Shown piece after piece: positions 50,699 through 59,762 of a DNA stretch of 64,000 bases (positions are counted from its first letter, which is position 1; each line of letters starts with the position of its first letter). The notes under the pieces were generated by a model, which searched no databases, was not told the DNA's origin, and saw nothing but the letters and a program-made list of their open reading frames with translations. This DNA comes from an uncultured Eggerthella sp. (GTDB lineage Bacteria; Actinomycetota; Coriobacteriia; Coriobacteriales; Eggerthellaceae), in the NCBI GenBank assembly GCA_900553605.1, contig USDX01000002.1, forward strand, positions 62,001-126,000. Reading direction: 5' to 3'. The translations under genes were made by a program, and so were the position numbers.

Positions 50699-51682
50699 TC
50701 AGCGTGGCGTTTTTCCGGGGAAGAGCTGCAGTTGGGAAACGCAGATGCCAAGCAGGATAACGGCAACGCCCAGCCATTCGATGGCGTCGATTGGCGATCC
50801 GAGCACGATCATCGCCACAAACAATCCAGCTGGCAGCTCCGATGCAGCCAGCACCGAAGATAGTCCAGCGGGCAAATGAGGCGTTCCCATGCTTAATAGC
50901 AGAATTGGCAGGAAGAACCCGCAGGCTCCGGCAATTAAGCCCAGAGGGGCAATGCCCTGTAAGAGCACGCCTGAAACGATGAAATTAGGGCAGATGAGGT
51001 GCGACATAATCACCGCGCCGCCGCAGACAATCAAACCTCGCTGAGCTTGCGAGCATCTTGGCTGTATCTGGCCCGACAGTGCTAAGAATGAAGCGCAGCT
51101 TACGGCGGCAAGGAGTCCGGCTGCGATGCCCCAAGGGTTGCAACTTGAAAGATCGGTGGCATACAGACCGCTGGCGAACACCGTTCCGAATACGATGATT
51201 GCCGCCGATATCACCTGGCTAAGTGCGGGTGGCCTGCGCGTCATGATTACTTGAATCACCGTGCCTATCCAGGTGAATTGGAATAGGAGGGTTAGGGCCA
51301 AGGCAACGGGCAACTCGCTCATAGCGTAGGTGTAGAAGATGGATGTAATGCAGGTTACAGCGCCGATGCCAAGAAGCTTCAGCGTGTTGGTGCAGCCAAG
51401 TTTTTCCCATTTTTCTCCTCGGGTGCGATTAAAGAGGAGAAATACAGCAAACAACGCGAAGCCCGCCCACATTTGCGCGGCGGCAATTTGTGCGGAGCTG
51501 AACCCCCATGCGTAGGAAAGCTTGTAGCAGGTGGCGTTGAAGCCGTAGCAGGCACCACCGAAGAACACCAAGATGGCGGCTTTGGTTCGAGTGCTCGCAT
51601 CAGCTGCGGCGGTAGCAAATGGCTTATGCTTGGGAACATTCTGAGACAACGTGAACTCCTTCGGGCAATCGTTTCGCTGCAT
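50699..51682 (-). CDS. DMT-superfamily (EamA) transporter
   Basis: A 327-residue membrane protein with ten hydrophobic spans in two repeats, each an EamA unit: AAILVFFGGACYGFNATCYKLSYAWGF at the start, and PWGIAAGLLAAVSCASFLALSGQ for the second half. It ends EWLGVAVILLGICVSQL. EamA proteins export amino acids or other metabolites; the substrate is unknown. About 30 residues precede the first span. Confidence 0.85.
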   Translation of the reverse strand: MQRNDCPKEFTLSQNVPKHKPFATAAADASTRTKAAILVFFGGACYGFNATCYKLSYAWGFSSAQIAAAQMWAGFALFAVFLLFNRTRGEKWEKLGCTNTLKLLGIGAVTCITSIFYTYAMSELPVALALTLLFQFTWIGTVIQVIMTRRPPALSQVISAAIIVFGTVFASGLYATDLSSCNPWGIAAGLLAAVSCASFLALSGQIQPRCSQAQRGLIVCGGAVIMSHLICPNFIVSGVLLQGIAPLGLIAGACGFFLPILLLSMGTPHLPAGLSSVLAASELPAGLFVAMIVLGSPIDAIEWLGVAVILLGICVSQLQLFPGKTPR

Positions 51683-52035
51683 TCAAAAGTGAAGGCAGCT
51701 TTGCGGTTGCGTGGCGAAAAGGAGACGAAGGGCGTCTGGAAAAGTCCACGCTTTGGGTTTATCAGGCTGACTATTCTAGCAAAGATAATGAATGCGGGTC
51801 ATTCAGGCCATATTGGCAAACTCTTGATGGCAGGCGCCCCATCAACCATCGAATCGATGCAGATGCGCTCATCTGTTCTATCTAGATAACTGCTTAGCTA
51901 GCGCTTAACCATTTCGTTTTTGTTTTCCGTAGTATTAATACGTTCAAAACAAATCTCCAATGCTTGCAGCGTACAATCTCTAACGTGAGAGTTTGCCCTG
52001 TTTTATAAACTGGGCTTGATTAGAAAGGAAGCCGA
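51683..52035. other. Divergent intergenic region upstream of ddh
   Basis: About 350 bases. TACAAT near 51972 is a plausible -10 for ddh, with no good -35. The palindromic-looking CTAGATAACTGCTTAGCTAG near 51882 could be an operator. No gene or structured RNA is evident. Confidence 0.35.
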
Positions 52036-53013
52036 ATGATTCGAGTCGGTATCTTGGGCTACGGAAATCTTGGCAAGGGTGTTGAGCTTGCCGTTCGTCA
52101 AAACGATGATATGGAACTGGCGGCTGTATATACGCGCCGTAATCCCGAAACCGTAACTATCGCTACTCCTGGCGTTCCTGTCCGCTCGGTTTCAGACCTT
52201 GAAACGGGCAACGAGGATATTGATGTTTTGATCCTGTGCGGCGGCAGCGCAACCGATCTGCCTGAGCAGACGCCGAAGTACGCTGCTCTGTACAATGTGG
52301 TAGATTCCTTCGATACCCATGCGAAAATCCCTACTCATTTTGCCAAGGTTGATGAGGCAGCTAAGGGTGCTGGCAAAACTGCCCTGATCTCTTGCGGCTG
52401 GGATCCCGGCCTGTTCTCCTTGAACCGTTTATATGCAAACTGCATCCTGCCGGAAGGTGCCGACTACACCTTCTGGGGTCGTGGCGTTTCCCAGGGGCAT
52501 TCCGATGCGCTCCGTCGTATTCCTGGCGTCGCTGATGCTCGTCAATACACCATTCCCGTTCCTGAGGCACTGGAAGCGGTTCGTTCAGGCTCTAACCCTG
52601 AGCTCACCACGCGCGAAAAGCATACGCGTGAGTGCTGGGTTGTTTTGGAAGAGGGCGCTGATCCTGCTGAGGTAACCAAGCAGATTGTGGAAATGCCAAA
52701 CTACTTTGACGAATATGACGTTACCGTGAACTTCATCAGTCAGGAAGAGCTCGATCGCGATCATGCTGGCCTTCCTCACGGGGGCATGGTTATCCGCACC
52801 GGTAAAACCGCTGGTGGCAAGAACTGCAAGATCGAGTATTCGCTTGATCTTGAGTCCAATCCCGAGTTCACTGCTTGTGTGCTGGCTTGCTATGCTCGTG
52901 CTGTTGCTCGTCTTTCTGCTGAGGGCAACCATGGTTGCAAAACGGTATTCGATATTGCGCCGGCTTATCTTTCTGCGAAGTCTGGCGAAGAGCTGCGCGC
53001 TCACATGCTGTAA
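52036..53013 (+). CDS. ddh: meso-diaminopimelate D-dehydrogenase
   Basis: A 325-residue NADP-dependent enzyme converting tetrahydrodipicolinate directly to meso-diaminopimelate, a one-step route to lysine and cell-wall DAP. The Rossmann start is MIRVGILGYGNLGKGVELAV. Family blocks are CGGSATDLPEQTP, VDSFDTHAKIPTHF, SCGWDPGLFSLNRL and WGRGVSQGHSDALRRIPGV. The SD AAAGGAAG precedes the ATG. A strong terminator follows. Confidence 0.95.
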   Translation: MIRVGILGYGNLGKGVELAVRQNDDMELAAVYTRRNPETVTIATPGVPVRSVSDLETGNEDIDVLILCGGSATDLPEQTPKYAALYNVVDSFDTHAKIPTHFAKVDEAAKGAGKTALISCGWDPGLFSLNRLYANCILPEGADYTFWGRGVSQGHSDALRRIPGVADARQYTIPVPEALEAVRSGSNPELTTREKHTRECWVVLEEGADPAEVTKQIVEMPNYFDEYDVTVNFISQEELDRDHAGLPHGGMVIRTGKTAGGKNCKIEYSLDLESNPEFTACVLACYARAVARLSAEGNHGCKTVFDIAPAYLSAKSGEELRAHML

Positions 53014-53048
53014 AGCAATAGTCAATCAGCGAATTGCTAAAAAGTTAG

Positions 53049-53082
53049 GGGGAATGCGAAACTTCGCATCCCCCCTTTTTGT
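53049..53082 (+). terminator. Intrinsic terminator of ddh
   Basis: GGGGG, one bulged A, ATGCGAA, AC, TTCGCAT, CCCCC, then TTTTTG. A 12-bp stem. Confidence 0.88.
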
Positions 53083-53100
53083 TTGGGGTATGTTCATGCC

Positions 53101-53838
53101 CTAGGCGATGACGGGTTCGATCCCTTGAACGTAAAGATGTACGTCATCAACGGTAAAGGCGATATCGAACCCTGCGTAGGCAAGATGATACGTGCGTTCG
53201 GGTTCATGCTTGCTGCCCGCGCGGCGTGGGTCCTGCCCCAGCACCTCAAGGAGGCCTTCGTGCTTTTCTTCAGGAATGGCCTGCAACAGTTTAGCGGGGC
53301 AGTGAACGGTGAGCTCTTGCCAAGGCGTTTCGTCTATGAATCCGCCTTGCGCGTCGGGGTGGCAATCGGCAAAGGGAATGTAGGGCTTTATATCGAAAAT
53401 AGGCGTACCATCGCGCAGATCGGCGCCCGAAACATGAATAATCGGGCCGTTTTCAGTGAGCTCTATGCGCTCTAGCTTTACGCAGGTAAGCCCGATGGGA
53501 TTAGGGCGGAAGGGGCTACGGGTGGCAAACACCCCCATGCGTTTGGTGCCCCCTAGTCGTGGTGGCCTAACGGTCGGATACCATTTTTCTGAGGTACCTC
53601 GTTTGTTTTCGGTTTGTACATCGTTGGCTATATCGGCGGCGGTGCCTCCAGGGGTTCCATTCTCGAACTCCCAGATGAGCCATAGGTACGTAAAGCCTTC
53701 CATTCCCTCAACTGCTGAGTTCAGGGCGAACTCCGGTTCGAAGACGATGGTTCCCTGCAAGTGCGGTGCAAGGAAGCTGTTTCGGGGAATGCCGAATTTC
53801 TGCGGCATGTCGGTGTGGATGTGAGCGATTGGTTTCAT
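53101..53838 (-). CDS. trmO: tRNA t6A37 methyltransferase TrmO
   Basis: A 245-residue SAM-dependent enzyme of the TrmO/TsaA class, which N6-methylates t6A37 in tRNA-Thr. Signatures are PQKFGIPRNSFLAPHLQGTI, EGFTYLWLIWEF, TRSPFRPNPIGLTCVKLERI and DGTPIFDIKPYIPF. The frame extends eight residues upstream, but MKPIAHIHTDMP at 53838 fits the family start. The ddh terminator lies just beyond its 3' end. Confidence 0.92.
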   Translation of the reverse strand: MKPIAHIHTDMPQKFGIPRNSFLAPHLQGTIVFEPEFALNSAVEGMEGFTYLWLIWEFENGTPGGTAADIANDVQTENKRGTSEKWYPTVRPPRLGGTKRMGVFATRSPFRPNPIGLTCVKLERIELTENGPIIHVSGADLRDGTPIFDIKPYIPFADCHPDAQGGFIDETPWQELTVHCPAKLLQAIPEEKHEGLLEVLGQDPRRAGSKHEPERTYHLAYAGFDIAFTVDDVHLYVQGIEPVIA

Positions 53839-54051
53839 GGTTGCAATTCTACCGCATAGCAAAGAGCGCTTTTGTTTGCCGCGGCTCTGGCTATTCGGCT
53901 TGTTGCAGTTGATTCATGGTGATATCGGTTTCGCAATGCGGTGCGATGCCCTGGAACCCAAGTGCATTTTTGAGCTTTCTGATCTCTGGTATGACTGTTT
54001 CGTTTCTGGGAAAATTTGCAGTATAGGTTTGGGAGATACTAGGGGGTCGTT

Positions 54052-54558
54052 ATGGAACAAACAGACAATATCGAAGCGCTGATGGAACGCATCAAAGAAC
54101 AAGAAACCATGTATGAATTCGATCGGATCGATGAAGAGCTTGCGCTTCAGATGGGCTTCTACGTGGTTCGCCGCGCACGTGAAATGGGCAAGCCTGTTGC
54201 AACGCGTATCACGCTGAATCGTCGTACATTGTTCTCGCTTTCGATGGCAGGAACAAAACCCGAGAGCGATAACTGGCTTCGCCGTAAAGAAAATCTTGCT
54301 TACGCTACCAACCAAAGCTCATATTTTTGGGAGTGCTGGTGTGAACAGGGACTCCATCCCTTCGAATGGCGCGGTATGTCATATGAAGATTATGCGCCAG
54401 CAGGCGGTTGCTTCCCCTTGTGCATAAAGGGCGCGGGCATGGTGGGCACCTTGGCCATTTCGGGGATGGCAAGCCATGAGGATCATGCATTGGCGTTCGA
54501 GACTGTTGAAAAGGCCGTGCGTGGTGAATTGGGCATTGATGTCTCTGGCCTGATGTAG
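54052..54558 (+). CDS. UPF0303 / heme-degrading-domain family protein
   Basis: A 168-residue protein of the UPF0303 group (GlcG/HbpS-like fold). It shows ELALQMGFYVVRRAREMGKPVATRI, LDNWLRRKE-like SDNWLRRKENL, and APAGGCFPL with GMVGTLAISGMASHEDHA. Family members are linked to stress or heme binding; the precise role is unknown. The SD AGGGGG lies before the ATG. A strong terminator follows. Confidence 0.85.
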   Translation: MEQTDNIEALMERIKEQETMYEFDRIDEELALQMGFYVVRRAREMGKPVATRITLNRRTLFSLSMAGTKPESDNWLRRKENLAYATNQSSYFWECWCEQGLHPFEWRGMSYEDYAPAGGCFPLCIKGAGMVGTLAISGMASHEDHALAFETVEKAVRGELGIDVSGLM

Positions 54559-54579
54559 GGCAGCCAACCGAGTTTGCGA

Positions 54580-54618
54580 GGCCCGGCGAAGATGATTCTT
54601 CGTCGGGCCTTTTCTGTT
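54580..54618 (+). terminator. Intrinsic terminator after the UPF0303 gene
   Basis: GGCCCGGCGAAGA (54580-54592) pairs with TCTTCGTCGGGCC (54597-54609) with one G-T mismatch, loop TGAT, followed by TTTTCTGTTG. Confidence 0.88.
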
Positions 54619-54675
54619 GTATGGACCCCCCAGTTGGTTTTGGCGGAATATTTGGGTGCCTTCCAACAGGGAAAG

Positions 54676-54711
54676 ATACGGCTGCCAGAATGATCTATCT
54701 GGCAGCCGTAT
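54676..54711. terminator. Perfect 14-bp hairpin before the 3' end of map
   Basis: ATACGGCTGCCAGA (54676-54689), eight-base loop, TCTGGCAGCCGTAT (54698-54711). No U tract is present on either strand, so it may end transcription of map by another mechanism or act on RNA stability. Confidence 0.5.
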
Positions 54712-54813
54712 AGGAACAATTGCGTGTTTGTGCCGCATCAATTGTGTTGGAGCATTTTGCCCACAGGAGAACCAAAATAAGGTGAACGCAAACCTCTTTG
54801 GTGTTGTGTTGTT

Positions 54814-55698
54814 TTACCAGGAAATAAGCTCGTATCCGTCTTCGGTTACAACGAGCTGCACTTCCCACTGGGCGGAATCCGAGCCATCTTTAGTGCGGAC
54901 GGTCCAGCCGTTGGGATCTTCCATATTCAGTTCGGGACCGCCTGCGTTGATCATAGGCTCAATGGTGAAGCACATGCCCGGAGCTAGAACCGCGCCTTCG
55001 CCAGGTTCGCCCACGAAGAAGACGAAGGGGTCTTCGTGGAAGTCGTTTCCGATGCCGTGCCCTCCGAATTCGCGCACCACGCTAAAGCCGTTTTCTTCGG
55101 CATATGTTTGCACGGCATGGGCGATGTCGCCTACGGTTGCCCAGGGTTTTACTGCAGCTAGGCCGCGCTGAACAGCTTCATAGGTGACATCGACAAGCTT
55201 TTTGCGCTCGGGGCTCACTTCGCCGATGCAGAACATGCGCGAAGAGTCAGAGTAATATCCATCCAAAATGGTAGAGCAGTCCACGTTGACAATATCGCCT
55301 TCTTTGAGCATGTCGTCGTCGCTGGGGATGCCGTGACATACCACGCTGTTGATCGAGGTGCAAACGCTGTTGGGGTAGCCCTCGAAGTTAAGGTCGGCGG
55401 GGATGCCTCCATGCTCAACCGTGTAGTTATAGATCCACTTGTCTATTTCAGCGGTGGTAACGCCTGGCTTGATATGCTCGGCAACGTAATCGAGCACCCC
55501 GATATTGATAGCGGCCGAGCGCTTAATGCCCTCGATTTCTTCAGGGCTTTTAAGAAGCGAACGGGGCACCACTTCGTATCCGTCAAGATAAAAACTTTCA
55601 AGGCGGCTATCAATGGGGCCGTGGCACTTCTTATATTTCTTTCCGCTTCCGCACCAGCACTCATCGTTGCGTCCGGGCTTTGGGCCGTTGTCGTACAT
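54814..55698 (-). CDS. map: Type I methionine aminopeptidase with SEC-C zinc motif
   Basis: A 294-residue enzyme that removes the initiator methionine. The N-terminus is a SEC-C zinc-binding motif GRNDECWCGSGKKYKKCH. The pita-bread domain has the metal ligands in VNVDCSTILDGYYSDSSRMF, EFGGHGIGNDFHEDPFV and FTIEPMINAGG, plus the last Glu in SAQWEVQLVV. ATG 55698 has AAGGAG seven bases upstream; the longer frame to 55749 is less likely. Confidence 0.94.
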   Translation of the reverse strand: MYDNGPKPGRNDECWCGSGKKYKKCHGPIDSRLESFYLDGYEVVPRSLLKSPEEIEGIKRSAAINIGVLDYVAEHIKPGVTTAEIDKWIYNYTVEHGGIPADLNFEGYPNSVCTSINSVVCHGIPSDDDMLKEGDIVNVDCSTILDGYYSDSSRMFCIGEVSPERKKLVDVTYEAVQRGLAAVKPWATVGDIAHAVQTYAEENGFSVVREFGGHGIGNDFHEDPFVFFVGEPGEGAVLAPGMCFTIEPMINAGGPELNMEDPNGWTVRTKDGSDSAQWEVQLVVTEDGYELISW

Positions 55699-56065
55699 AG
55701 CAAGCTCCTTATTCGTTGTCTCGTCGCCTAAGGCTCGAAACCGTTGCATTCTCGGTTGTTAGCTTAAGTTAATTGCGAAAGCGATCAAACGGAATATGAC
55801 TTTATTTGCATTGTTTCCATCGCTAGGGGCTCTTTCCGCGGGCGAGCTTTATCACGTTTTGAGCGTGCAGGAAGGGAAGCCTCCTTGCTGGGAGGAAAGG
55901 GGATTCCTAGTTTCGTGTTTGCTTTCAGGGGCGGGGTCTGCTTGGGAAAGCGCATATGGCTTCGTGCTCTTCGGAAAGCTTGAGCTTTGGGGTTGCGGTG
56001 TAACGAAAAGACGGCCGCCAGAAAACCTGCAGCCGTCTTCGGGGTAGCGTTGTGCGCTCTGCGCG
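55699..56065. other. Intergenic region upstream of map
   Basis: About 370 bases with no supported gene. It contains the map promoter region and, near its right end (56005-56039), the terminator of the HsmA-like gene. Short open frames here lack ribosome binding sites. Confidence 0.4.
56005..56039 (-). terminator. Terminator of the HsmA-like gene
   Basis: On the minus strand AAGACGGC (plus 56032-56039) pairs with GCCGTCTT (plus 56008-56015), followed by TTCG. The loop extends the stem (TGC/GCG). Confidence 0.6.
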
Positions 56066-56572
56066 CTATCGATGCAGGCGCGCCTTGTTGGCCTTAAGAC
56101 AGAAGAAGATGCCCAGAACCAGAACAAAGGATGCGGTAATGGTGAGCGCCATCGAATCGGAGAACGGGAACATCGGTGCGCCGAGCATGACGCCAACGCC
56201 GTAGGGGACAAGCCAGAACAGCCATACGCCAATGCTCAGTCGATGGAAGTTGGCCCTGGAGCGCTCGTTGCCGCGAAGAACAACGATGGTTGCCCAAACC
56301 GCATGGAAAAGCATGAGTGAAAGCGCGAGCACGCCCGTGATTGCGTGGAGGGGCGAACCTGCACCACCGGTTTCGCCTGCAACCATAGACATGATGGTGG
56401 TTCCCGCAGTGTCGAACACGAAGCCAGTCCAGAAGAAAGCCAGGTGCTTTGGCTTCAAAGTTCCAGAACGGCGCTCGGCAAATACGCCGATGGTGTAGAA
56501 GACGAGTGCGAGTGAAATGATAATTGCGGCAAAGATCACCATTCCCATGTTGGGGGTACCTTGGATTCCCAT
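56066..56572 (-). CDS. HsmA-like (TIGR03987-type) membrane protein
   Basis: A 168-residue protein with five hydrophobic spans: VIFAAIIISLALVFYTIGVF, HLAFFWTGFVFDTAGTTIM, HAITGVLALSLMLFHAVWAT, a fourth around WLFWLVPYGVGVMLG and a fifth at ALTITASFVLVLGIFF. Pairs of histidines (PLHAITG, LFHAVW) suggest a heme- or metal-binding membrane protein. I judge it to be of the HsmA/TIGR03987 type from memory of the family; the function is not established. The gene follows a TetR gene on the same strand. Confidence 0.6.
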   Translation of the reverse strand: MGIQGTPNMGMVIFAAIIISLALVFYTIGVFAERRSGTLKPKHLAFFWTGFVFDTAGTTIMSMVAGETGGAGSPLHAITGVLALSLMLFHAVWATIVVLRGNERSRANFHRLSIGVWLFWLVPYGVGVMLGAPMFPFSDSMALTITASFVLVLGIFFCLKANKARLHR

Positions 56573-56645
56573 GATCTTTTGCTCCTTTCAAGATTGTGCT
56601 TTGCGGCTGATTGCTTTGCTTTTGACAAGAACAATCTTGAAGGCG

Positions 56646-56683
56646 TGCCACCTGAACATCTACGGGCTAATGTTCAGGTGGCA
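56646..56683. promoter_or_regulatory. Perfect 14-bp inverted repeat between tetR and the HsmA-like gene
   Basis: TGCCACCTGAACAT (56646-56659), ten-base spacer, ATGTTCAGGTGGCA (56670-56683). It lies after the TetR stop and ahead of the HsmA-like gene. There is no U tract, so it is either a weak terminator or a TetR operator. Confidence 0.5.
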
Positions 56684-56698
56684 TATTCCGCTTTGGCC

Positions 56699-57259
56699 CT
56701 ATTGTTCGTAGAGGGTTCGTTCGAGCATGGTAAATAGAAGGGAGCAATCGGGCTGTTCGCTCCGCAATTCGGTGATGATGTTGCGTAGTGCGAACTTGGA
56801 AACGGCTTCTGCGGTGACGTGACTAGGAAGATCGTGCCTGATAGAAGGGTCGTTTTCGAAGATGATAATCATGCCCTCGCAAATATGGTCAAACTGTTTT
56901 TCTTCGCGGAATCGCGCGATAGTCTTTTCCGCCATAGGCAGTGCCTCGGAATCTTTAAGCCAGTGTTCCCTGAAATGACGGATGGTTTTTTCCATGCTGT
57001 CGAACATGCGCTTGCAGAAATCCAGATAACGTTCACCTTTCGTGGGGTGGCAGAAATCGGTGTAGAACGCGCGCTTGAAATACAGCGCTGTGGTTGCTGT
57101 GGTGAGTTCGCCCTTCGAAGCGAAATGATTGTAGATGGTTCCAACGCTCACGTTGCAGTTTGATGCGAGTCCCCTTACCGAAAGGGCTGCAAGACCATAT
57201 TTGTCCGCGATGTCGTATGCGTGATTAAGAAGGGTATCACGGGGTGTTGGTTCAGCCAT
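56699..57259 (-). CDS. TetR/AcrR-family transcriptional regulator
   Basis: A 186-residue repressor-type protein. The N-terminal helix-turn-helix is clear: DIADKYGLAALSVRGLASNCNVSVGTIYNHFASKGEL. The ligand domain is family-divergent. It is upstream of the HsmA-like gene on the same strand and next to a perfect inverted repeat, so it probably controls that gene and perhaps itself. The ligand is unknown. Confidence 0.88.
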   Translation of the reverse strand: MAEPTPRDTLLNHAYDIADKYGLAALSVRGLASNCNVSVGTIYNHFASKGELTTATTALYFKRAFYTDFCHPTKGERYLDFCKRMFDSMEKTIRHFREHWLKDSEALPMAEKTIARFREEKQFDHICEGMIIIFENDPSIRHDLPSHVTAEAVSKFALRNIITELRSEQPDCSLLFTMLERTLYEQ

Positions 57260-57383
57260 TGCATTCCTTTCGGCAAGGGGCGTAGAAAAGCGTTGAATGC
57301 ACGAAGTGGGTTACGTATCGCCTATCCTATCCAACTGCGGTATCGCGGAGCCTTATTCCATCCGATTGCCTTACCTGGTGCCC

Positions 57384-57800
57384 TTAGGGGCTTTCTCGCG
57401 ATAGGGAATGAGCAGCAGCTCCGATTATGGCGCAGATTGCAACGAAGACAGCCATGTCTTTGAAGCTAGCGTTCAGGGTTTGCTGGTAGGTAGCTTGAAT
57501 GGTGTCGGTTTCTTCGTCGATGGCAGCAAGGTAGTTCGCCTCAGCTTCGTCAAACATGCCCGGAATTGCGTCTCGCACCTCCTTCATCTGGGAAATCGTT
57601 TCATTCAGATCCTCATAAGCCGCTTAGAGGTCTTTATGGGCGCTTACGAGCTCCGACCTACCATTGGCCATCTCGTTTCGGGCTGCTTGCATCTCGCTCC
57701 TGCCCTGCTGCATGCCCTTTTTGCCGGTGTTTACGCCATTTCGAGCCTGATTTAGACCTTCAATGCCGCGGTCAAGCTCATCTATTAGACGAAATACAAG
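57384..57800 (-). pseudogene. Remnant of a membrane transporter C-terminus with an in-frame stop
   Basis: A minus-strand frame of about 135 codons broken by one TAA (near 57624). Before the stop: ELDRGIEGLNQARNGVNTG and more coiled-coil sequence; after it: AAYEDLNETISQMKEVRDA, then a last membrane span FKDMAVFVAICAIIGAAA. The repeated helical insert before a terminal span resembles the loop of drug-efflux MFS transporters of related bacteria. No start and no upstream spans remain; the 5' side runs into the terminator of the neighbouring permease gene. It looks like a decayed gene. Confidence 0.5.
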
Positions 57801-57840
57801 AAATGGGTCGGCCCCGGTACGATACCGGGGCCGACCCATT
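57790..57840 (-). terminator. Strong terminator of the permease gene
   Basis: An 18-bp perfect stem, AATGGGTCGGCCCCGGTA (57802-57819) with its complement (57823-57840), loop of three, followed on the minus strand by TTTCTTGTATTTC. Confidence 0.85.
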
Positions 57841-57875
57841 CACGATGATCAGGCTTGTTGTTTCTTACGGTTGGC

Positions 57876-59078
57876 TCATTCTCTCTTTGTGGGTTCAACT
57901 GGCATGCCGTCTTCGGCTTTGCCGCCACGCATTCTTGCTTCGAGGATTGCCAATTGGCGTTCGGTTTCCTCGTCTTCTTGGCGTTGGATCTCCTTATTCA
58001 GACGGTAGTCTTCCTTGATCTTCTTGTTGTTGCACAAGAGCAGGTACAGGATGATTGAAGCGGGCAAGGCAACTGCGGCGCCACGGGCAACAACCAGACC
58101 CGCGCCCATTCCGGCAAGACCTTTGTCCATATCGTCTCGCAGCATGTTGCAGGCGATCTGTGCGCAAACGAAGCCCTGGATAACCATGATAACTACGAGA
58201 AGCGCTCCTGATGCTGCAAGCGAAGCTTCGTACAGCGGGTAAATGAACAGGCCAAGAACCGTGAAGATCAAGTTCGTTGCAGAACCATCATAGATGGAAT
58301 CCATTGCCTCGCGTCCGCCCTGATGGTAACGAGCGTAGGTGGCAATGCAGTACGGAGGGCTCAGCGGGCCGGCGAGTGCGGGGTAGGGAGCGCACAGCGA
58401 AAGGATAACGTTACGGATGCCGCAGATGACGTTGGTGCGGTTAGCATCGAATTCGATGTGCTCATCTTCGCGAACGGCGGCGAAGCCAAGCTCCTGGACC
58501 GTGATGAAGTCGCCGTATGCGATGATCCATGCGGTAATTGCATAGGGAATTGCCGTGATCCAAGTAGCCGGGTCAGGCGCAAAGCCGATACTAAACGGCG
58601 ACACCGTGGCGAACATCGTGGCGAAGTCTGGGATAACGATAATCTTGCCCGAGAACTGGTAGTCAAAGTCACCGGTAAGGTCGCCAACCACGAAGAGGAT
58701 AAGGACCGCCCACAGGAAGCTGTAATTGCCGAGAAGGCTCAGGAGCTTATTGGCCGCCATGTGCTCACGGATGCGCTGACTGAACATGAACAGGCATACA
58801 ACGGTAAGTCCAACAAGACAGCCGATAGTTGCGGTATCAACGGCTCCGCCTTCCTTCAGGCGGGCCGCAACGGAGTTGATGCCCGCGCCAAGAACGATGC
58901 CGCCTTTAAGGGCTGCAGGCATTAGCGTATTGAGCTTTTTCGATAAGCCTGTTGCGCCCAATATGATGAACAGCAACCCTAGTTCTAGCTGAATGGTGGT
59001 TAACGCTTGCAGTCGGGCCACGCCTTCAGGCAGCGTTTCCAAATAAAGGACGATGATTGCCATCGCAGCGGTAATCAA
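57876..59078 (-). CDS. Putative NCS2/SulP-like permease, 5' end damaged
   Basis: About 400 residues with 10 or more hydrophobic spans. ITAWIIAYGDFITVQELGFA and NVICGIRNVILSLCAPYPAL suggest a nucleobase/anion-type permease; the family call is tentative. TTG 59078 has no good ribosome site. Coding-like sequence continues upstream in frame (AIAYCTSYGALAVLTATLGL) to a TGA at 59253-59255, and the likely earlier N-terminus (SSFAAAPVGG) is in another frame. The damage borders the palindromic repeat at 59299, so the gene may be inactive. Confidence 0.55.
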   Translation of the reverse strand: MITAAMAIIVLYLETLPEGVARLQALTTIQLELGLLFIILGATGLSKKLNTLMPAALKGGIVLGAGINSVAARLKEGGAVDTATIGCLVGLTVVCLFMFSQRIREHMAANKLLSLLGNYSFLWAVLILFVVGDLTGDFDYQFSGKIIVIPDFATMFATVSPFSIGFAPDPATWITAIPYAITAWIIAYGDFITVQELGFAAVREDEHIEFDANRTNVICGIRNVILSLCAPYPALAGPLSPPYCIATYARYHQGGREAMDSIYDGSATNLIFTVLGLFIYPLYEASLAASGALLVVIMVIQGFVCAQIACNMLRDDMDKGLAGMGAGLVVARGAAVALPASIILYLLLCNNKKIKEDYRLNKEIQRQEDEETERQLAILEARMRGGKAEDGMPVEPTKRE

Positions 59079-59298
59079 ACCGCAAATGGAGCTTTCGCCC
59101 AGCAGCCAATTGAGCGTATAGCATGCGGTTTCGAACAGAACCAGCGCATAGGCTACATCAGGATCAAGACCCAGTGTCGCCGTCAGAACAGCAAGAGCAC
59201 CGTACGAAGTGCAGTATGCGATTGCCGCCCACGGGAGCCGCCGCGAAGCTGCTCACGATGTTACGCTGGGTCCGCCCTGACCAAATCGTCACCCCAAA

Positions 59299-59541
59299 GC
59301 TGCTCCGAGAGTCCAGAAACAAAAATCTCGACATTTTTGCAACATTTTTGCGATTGCGGATTGTTGCGAGCTTCCCAATTGCGCATCGAGGTGCAAAAGC
59401 GCAGGTAATCGGTTGCATGACGGCCTGTTTTCGCTTTGTGGGGACGGAAGAGAGTCCGTAATCGCAAAAATGTTGCAAAAACGCCTCAATTTTTGTTTTT
59501 ACGATGGATGGATTGCCTCAACAGGTAGATATCGCAATGGG
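59299..59541. repeat. 230-bp palindromic dispersed repeat, copy B
   Basis: The same element as at 1934-2163. Left arm TTTTTGCAACATTTTTGCGA (about 59333-59352), right arm TCGCAAAAATGTTGCAAAAA (about 59462-59481). Shared features: AAACAAAAATCTCG, GTGCAAAAGCGCAGGTAATC, GGAAGAGAGTCC and the end CGCAATGGG. It stands between a damaged permease gene and the flavodoxin gene. Confidence 0.8.
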
Positions 59542-59689
59542 TACTGGGTAAGGGGCGGAAATCCTACGCCTCTTGGGTTTGATACGCAGTATGCATTTTG
59601 ATAACGCTTTAATTTATCGATTGCTGTTCAGCTGGAACTTCTAGCGCGCGATGGTTGAGATTGGGGTCGTTCTAATTGTCGAATCGTAT

Positions 59690-59727
59690 AAAGCGGCGGC
59701 TAAGAGAATCCTTTACGCTTAGCCACC
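59690..59727 (-). terminator. Terminator of the flavodoxin gene
   Basis: On the minus strand GGTGGCTAAG and CTTAGCCGCC pair (one G-T), followed by GCTTTATAC. It lies 36 bases after the stop. Confidence 0.65.
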
Positions 59728-59762
59728 GTTGATGATTGCTTTCGCTTGTTTGACCTATATGG

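Noticed and set aside
59164..59478. 104-codon minus-strand frame across repeat B
   Set aside because: Its similarity to a frame in repeat A follows from the shared DNA; the frame is not kept across the whole element.
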